DNA of 64,000 nucleotides from Diacronema lutheri (lineage: Eukaryota; Haptophyta; Pavlovophyceae; Pavlovales; Pavlovaceae), in NCBI GenBank assembly GCA_019448385.1, contig JAGTXO010000010.1, forward strand, positions 558,001-622,000, in the 5' to 3' direction. Position 1 is the stretch's first letter. Every line of letters starts with the position of its first letter. The notes under the pieces are model-generated. The model had not been told where the DNA came from and ran no database searches. It saw only the letters and a list, made by a program, of their open reading frames with translations. A program made the translations under genes and the position numbers. Of this stretch, positions 60,581 through 64,000 are shown piece after piece.

Positions 60581-63055
60581 TCAACCTCTGTGCCAACCCG
60601 CGCGGCGGGCGGCCGTGCGCACGTCCACCGCCGGCTCGCTCGGCTGCCACCTCTGCCCGACGAGCGTGTGTTGCAGTATCGCGACGGGCGGGCGCGCGCG
60701 GCCAGGCCAGAGCGCGCTCGCCTCGCGCACGCGAGCCTGGCGCAGCGTGCCCGGGCTCGACGCACGGCCCGCGAAGCGCGGCGATGGCAGCCACGCGCCA
60801 GAAATGCGCGACGCGCGGAAGAAGCGATCCGCGAGCGCAGGACTCGGCGTGCCGTTGGAGCGCGCGCTCGCGTACGACGGGCGCGCGAAACTTCCGTGCC
60901 CGCCCGCCGCGCCCGCGTCGTCCCACGTCCAGCGCTGCTGCCGCCCGACGTCGAGCATCCGCCACTCCGTGTCCTCCTCGACCTTGCGAATCACGAGCGA
61001 GCGCGTCCACGCGTTGAACTCGTCGAAACCCTCGCCGCTCCCCTCGATCACGGCGAGCAGCCTCGCCTGGTCGTCTGCGAGCGTCGCGCTTGCCTCGCGC
61101 ACGTCGAACTGGCGTGCCGCGCTAAGCACCGTGCAGCGCGTCGCCTCGACCTCGCGCAGCGCGCGGCCGCGCTCGTCGGGCGCGCCGGGCGACGGCGGCG
61201 AGCGCGCGTCGGCGCTCCTGTCGCGCAGCGTGACGAAGTGGGTGCGTCCCTCGGGCGGCTCGGGCAGGTGCGTCTGGTAGAAGACGAAAAGCTCGACCAC
61301 GCACCTGCACAAGGACGCACGGTGTGCGCGTGGGTGCGGAGCGCGCGTGAGGCGGCGGCGCGCGCGGCCCAGGCCGCAGCGGCCCAGGCCATGGCGGGCG
61401 CGTGCGCGACGCGCGCGGCGCGACACTTGCCAGAGGCGCTGCAGGTAGGTCGGGCCGAGCAGCACGAGCAGCGTGTTGCACCCGGCGAGGTAGACTGGCA
61501 GCGACGGTAGCTGCGCGGTTATGTCTGCCTGGTCGATGCAGCAGCGGTCAAACCTTTGCGCAGCGAGATGCGGCGTGGCGCGGCGCGGCGCGGCCGCGTC
61601 AGCGCGCGGCGCGCGCGGCGCGCGCGCGCGCGCGCGATGGCGGAAGGGCGCGCACCAGATGTGCGGCTCGCGCTTGTGCGCGGCCAGGAACTCGGCGCGC
61701 CACGCCTGTAGCGCCTCCCACTTGTCCACAGGGTCATCATGCCACGAGTGCGAGACGAACGCGTCGACGCCGCCCAGCGCGGCGCGCTGCGACGCGATAA
61801 ACGCGCCTGCGCCGAATTCGACGCATGGAGGCACGTCGTCGGCGCTGCCGCTGCCGCTGCCGCAGGAATGCACGGTCGCGGCGCGCAGTCGGCGCGGTGT
61901 GCCCATCGGGCTGCGCGCGCGCGCACACACACCGCTCGCGCTCCAGTTCGAGCGCGCGCCGCTGCGTTCGGTGTCGCCATCGCGCGGCTCGGCCACCGCC
62001 TCGTCGCCCAACGCGGCGTTGCCGAGCTCGACGTCGATGGGCACGACGCGCGCGCGCGCCCTGGCTGTGGGCACGCGCGGGCACGTGCTGCATGGCCCAC
62101 CACCCTTTGGTGGCGCCGCCGGCGCGGGAGACGCGGGCAAAATGTGCTCGAAGAGGAATTCGTCCATCCGGACCGCGCGGAATGAGTTGGCCGCCGCCTG
62201 CAGCACGTCGGTCGCCTTCACGCCGTTGAGGAGCTCGGCGATGCCGGCGGCGGCGGAGATGCCGTCGAGGCGCTTGAAGACGCTGTGCGAGAGGCGCGGG
62301 CGCAACGCAGGCCACGCCGCCGTCAATACGGCGAGCGCGGCGAGCAGCACACCGGACGCGACGTGGTAGGCGTGGACCTCGGTGTCGATCGCAGCGTCGG
62401 CGAGCATCGCCGCGCTGAAGAAGCCAAAGGCGACGGCGGCGGTGTGCCACAATCGAGCGAGCGAGCCGCGCACGAGCACGTGCAACATCACGCCGGCAAA
62501 CGCGCAGCCACCCGCGATCGTGAATGCGCTGATCGCGCCTCGCGCGCACGCGCTCTCGCGGCCGGCCGCGCTCGCCTCAAAGCACGCGCGCGCAACGCGC
62601 CAGTGCCGGAGCTGCAAGGCACGTAGCATCTCGTTCAGCGCGACGGCCAGCAGCATCACGGCGTACAGGCCGGCGCACGCGCGCGTGCCGCGCACGTCGT
62701 GCGGCTGCAGCGCGAGCGAGAGCATTGTCACGCCCGGCAAGACGAGGAGCGTGGCCCAGCGCGGCGGGACGAGGGCGGTGGCGTAAGCGGTGCCAACCCA
62801 AACGATGCTCGCCATGACGAGCAGCGCGCCGCCCGAGATGATCGGCAGCTGCACCCGCCGCCATCGCCGCCTGCGCATCGCGAGCAGCGCCGCGATACGC
62901 GCGTGCACGCTCCGCGCCGACTCGTGCTGCGCGTCGCTGAGGTGCAGGCGACGCGCGTGAGCGCGAAGCGCAGCAGCAACTTGCGCCGATCCGGCCGCGC
63001 CCGGGCGCGCCGCGGGTGCGGCCTGGGCCGGCGGCCGTCGTCTCGCCGGGAGCAT
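60581..63055 (-). CDS. Six-TM protein with a C-terminal TIR-like domain
   Basis: Three exons (61656-63055, 61431-61553, 60581-61304, minus strand) give 748 residues. About six membrane segments lie between residues 75 and 270 (IISGGALLVMASIVWVGTAY, WATLLVLPGVTMLSLAL, AFTIAGGCAFAGVMLHVLV, VASGVLLAALAVLTAAW). The cytosolic part has a TIR-like fold: GGVDAFVSHSWHDDPVDKW, then across splice joints HIW-FDRCCIDQADI, LPSLPVYLAGCNTLLVLLGP and YLQRLW-CVVELFVFYQT. The intron after 61431 uses a GC donor (GCAAGT). This 'SHSWHDD...CID...GxTYxxRLWC' domain is common in many algae and other protists; its enzymatic role is unknown. Both introns are multiples of three, so the frame reads through them. Confidence 0.8.
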   Translation of the reverse strand: MLPARRRPPAQAAPAARPGAAGSAQVAAALRAHARRLHLSDAQHESARSVHARIAALLAMRRRRWRRVQLPIISGGALLVMASIVWVGTAYATALVPPRWATLLVLPGVTMLSLALQPHDVRGTRACAGLYAVMLLAVALNEMLRALQLRHWRVARACFEASAAGRESACARGAISAFTIAGGCAFAGVMLHVLVRGSLARLWHTAAVAFGFFSAAMLADAAIDTEVHAYHVASGVLLAALAVLTAAWPALRPRLSHSVFKRLDGISAAAGIAELLNGVKATDVLQAAANSFRAVRMDEFLFEHILPASPAPAAPPKGGGPCSTCPRVPTARARARVVPIDVELGNAALGDEAVAEPRDGDTERSGARSNWSASGVCARARSPMGTPRRLRAATVHSCGSGSGSADDVPPCVEFGAGAFIASQRAALGGVDAFVSHSWHDDPVDKWEALQAWRAEFLAAHKREPHIWCAPFRHRARARAPRAPRADAAAPRRATPHLAAQRFDRCCIDQADITAQLPSLPVYLAGCNTLLVLLGPTYLQRLWQVSRRARRARARHGLGRCGLGRARRRLTRAPHPRAHRASLCRCVVELFVFYQTHLPEPPEGRTHFVTLRDRSADARSPPSPGAPDERGRALREVEATRCTVLSAARQFDVREASATLADDQARLLAVIEGSGEGFDEFNAWTRSLVIRKVEEDTEWRMLDVGRQQRWTWDDAGAAGGHGSFARPSYASARSNGTPSPALADRFFRASRISGAWLPSPRFAGRASSPGTLRQARVREASALWPGRARPPVAILQHTLVGQRWQPSEPAVDVRTAARRAGWHRG

Positions 63056-63394
63056 TCCGATTCGACCGACGGCAGCGGCGTCGCCACGTCGTGAGTATAT
63101 GCCGGCAAATGTTGTGAGTATCCGCACATAGTCTGGCCCACCGCGGTGAGCGTGTGTTTGGGAAGTGAAGGCTGCCCGGGGGGCAGGCGCCGACGGCAAG
63201 GCTCATGCATGGACAGCCAGCAGCGCATCTCGCGGTCGCAGCGACATGGCCCGCCGAACCCGCCGAGCACTGTTGCTGCGGCCTGTTCACCGCGCCTCGG
63301 TGACCGCTGGCCTTAAGCATACCAACAATCATCTAATCATTCGGCCGGGCCGATTCCCTTAGTCAACATTTCCTTTTGGCCGCGGCTTGGAGTC
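63056..63394. promoter_or_regulatory. Shared upstream region of the TIR-like and PstS-like genes
   Basis: 339 bp between divergent ATGs. The part nearest the PstS-like gene is unusually A/T-rich (CATACCAACAATCATCTAAT, about 63318-63337) and may be its core promoter. Confidence 0.4.
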
Positions 63395-64000
63395 ATGAAT
63401 GTGGCCGCCACGCCAACGGCGAGGGCGCCGCGCCGTCGCGCCGCGCGCGCGGCGGCCGTGCTCGCGCTCGCCTCGCTCGGAGGCGCGACGAACACGTCGC
63501 AGTCGGTCAGCATCTTTGAGCAATGCGCGCGCGCGGACGCCGCCGGCGCGTTTGCCGCACGGCTCGCGAGCGCCGAGCTCATCTGCGCGTGCGGCTCGTC
63601 GCTCGCGACGCCGCTCTTCCAGTTGGTGCCGTTCGCGTACGCTGAGCTCGGCCGCGTCACATACTCGCCCACTGGCTCGACCGTCGGCGTGAATTCCGTC
63701 GCGCGCGCGCTCGTCGACTTTGCGGGAACGGAAGCGCTCGTGAGCGCCAGCGTGTACAACGAGTTTCCGGACCTGCGGCTGCACCCGTTCCTCGCGTCGG
63801 CGGTCGTGCCGATCGTCAATCTGCCCGAGCTCGAGCGCGCCGGGCTGAGCCTCGTCCTTGGCCGCGATGTCTTACCGCGCATCTTCCTGGGCGACGTGCA
63901 CCGGTGGGACGATCCGTCGATTCTTGCGCTGCAGGAGGGCGGCGCCGCCGGGCTGGCGGCGGCGCTGCTCGCCAACCGGACGGGCGACGCGGCGGAGATC
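63395..64000 (+). CDS. PstS-like phosphate-binding-type protein, 5' part
   Basis: The frame opens at ATG 63395 and stays open to the window end (202 codons). It starts with a signal-peptide-like leader (MNVAATPTARAPRRRAARAA, then AVLALASLGGA). The PBP/PstS-like core follows: RVTYSPTGSTVGVNSVARAL (the GS-x-x-G anion-binding turn), VDFAGTEALVSAS, RLHPFLASAVVPIVNL, and VLPRIFLGDVHRWDDPSI (matching the I-x-x-G-x-I-x-x-W-x-DP-x-I motif of PstS). Such eukaryotic PstS-like proteins occur in several marine algae; phosphate or another ligand is possible. The 3' end is outside the window. Confidence 0.8.
   Translation, partial: MNVAATPTARAPRRRAARAAAVLALASLGGATNTSQSVSIFEQCARADAAGAFAARLASAELICACGSSLATPLFQLVPFAYAELGRVTYSPTGSTVGVNSVARALVDFAGTEALVSASVYNEFPDLRLHPFLASAVVPIVNLPELERAGLSLVLGRDVLPRIFLGDVHRWDDPSILALQEGGAAGLAAALLANRTGDAAEI

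Overview
The window looks like nuclear DNA from a very GC-rich, gene-dense, plastid-bearing unicellular eukaryote. A haptophyte, or another high-GC microalga such as a pelagophyte, fits best; this placement is inference. The evidence is as follows: spliceosomal introns, a few of them GC-AG; single-copy eukaryotic housekeeping genes (importin-beta, farnesyltransferase beta, RED/IK, SLC33A1, SLX9); a plastid-type RbgA GTPase; a ciliary CFAP20; and algal-style TIR-like and PstS-like proteins. Because GC is so high, stop codons are rare. Very long antisense frames are therefore meaningless, and I relied on domain content and on splice joints that restore family-like sequence.

Positions 1-25742 hold the right-hand part of a large mobile element on the + strand; its left end lies outside the window. 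It begins with the decayed C-terminal part of a Helitron-type (PIF1-like) helicase. A ubiquitin-specific-protease-like domain follows, then an unrecognised 3 kb stretch. After that comes a giant reading frame of about 6,145 codons, made of three exons by my reconstruction. In order it carries a C48/Ulp1-like cysteine-protease signature, a membrane segment, a second C48-like domain, a YqaJ/lambda-exonuclease-type nuclease, a chromodomain, and a Fanzor module (eukaryotic TnpB relative) with all three RuvC acidic residues and a zinc ribbon. The roughly 410 bp between the Fanzor stop and the element end is where a guide RNA (omega-RNA) would be encoded. The element ends only about 50 bp before the start codon of the RED/IK gene. 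A second, 5'-truncated copy of the last ~0.7 kb, about 95% identical, sits inverted at 46617-47304. It lies in the tiny gap between two convergent genes and is flanked by a 32-bp direct repeat.

Positions 25793-64000 are a compact host gene array, mostly in head-to-head pairs separated by 50-110 bp and tail-to-tail pairs separated by tens of bases: RED/IK; RbgA-like GTPase and NOXRED1-like oxidoreductase; importin-beta (14 exons, introns full of simple repeats); an acetyltransferase-gluconokinase fusion; a secreted Cys-rich coiled-coil protein; a small unknown protein; a methyltransferase; a TauE/SafE permease; the SLC33A1 acetyl-CoA transporter; a ZIP transporter; farnesyltransferase beta; a large J-domain protein; SLX9; a PPPDE/DeSI peptidase; CFAP20; a J-domain/TPR protein; a small membrane/coiled-coil protein; a six-TM TIR-like protein; and the 5' part of a PstS-like protein.

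The host genes do not form one pathway; they are ordinary cellular functions. The exciting part is the element. It combines a programmable-nuclease relative (Fanzor), a recombination-type exonuclease (YqaJ), a chromatin reader (chromodomain) and several ubiquitin/SUMO-protease-like domains, apparently in one giant protein, on a replicon that also carries a Helitron-type helicase.
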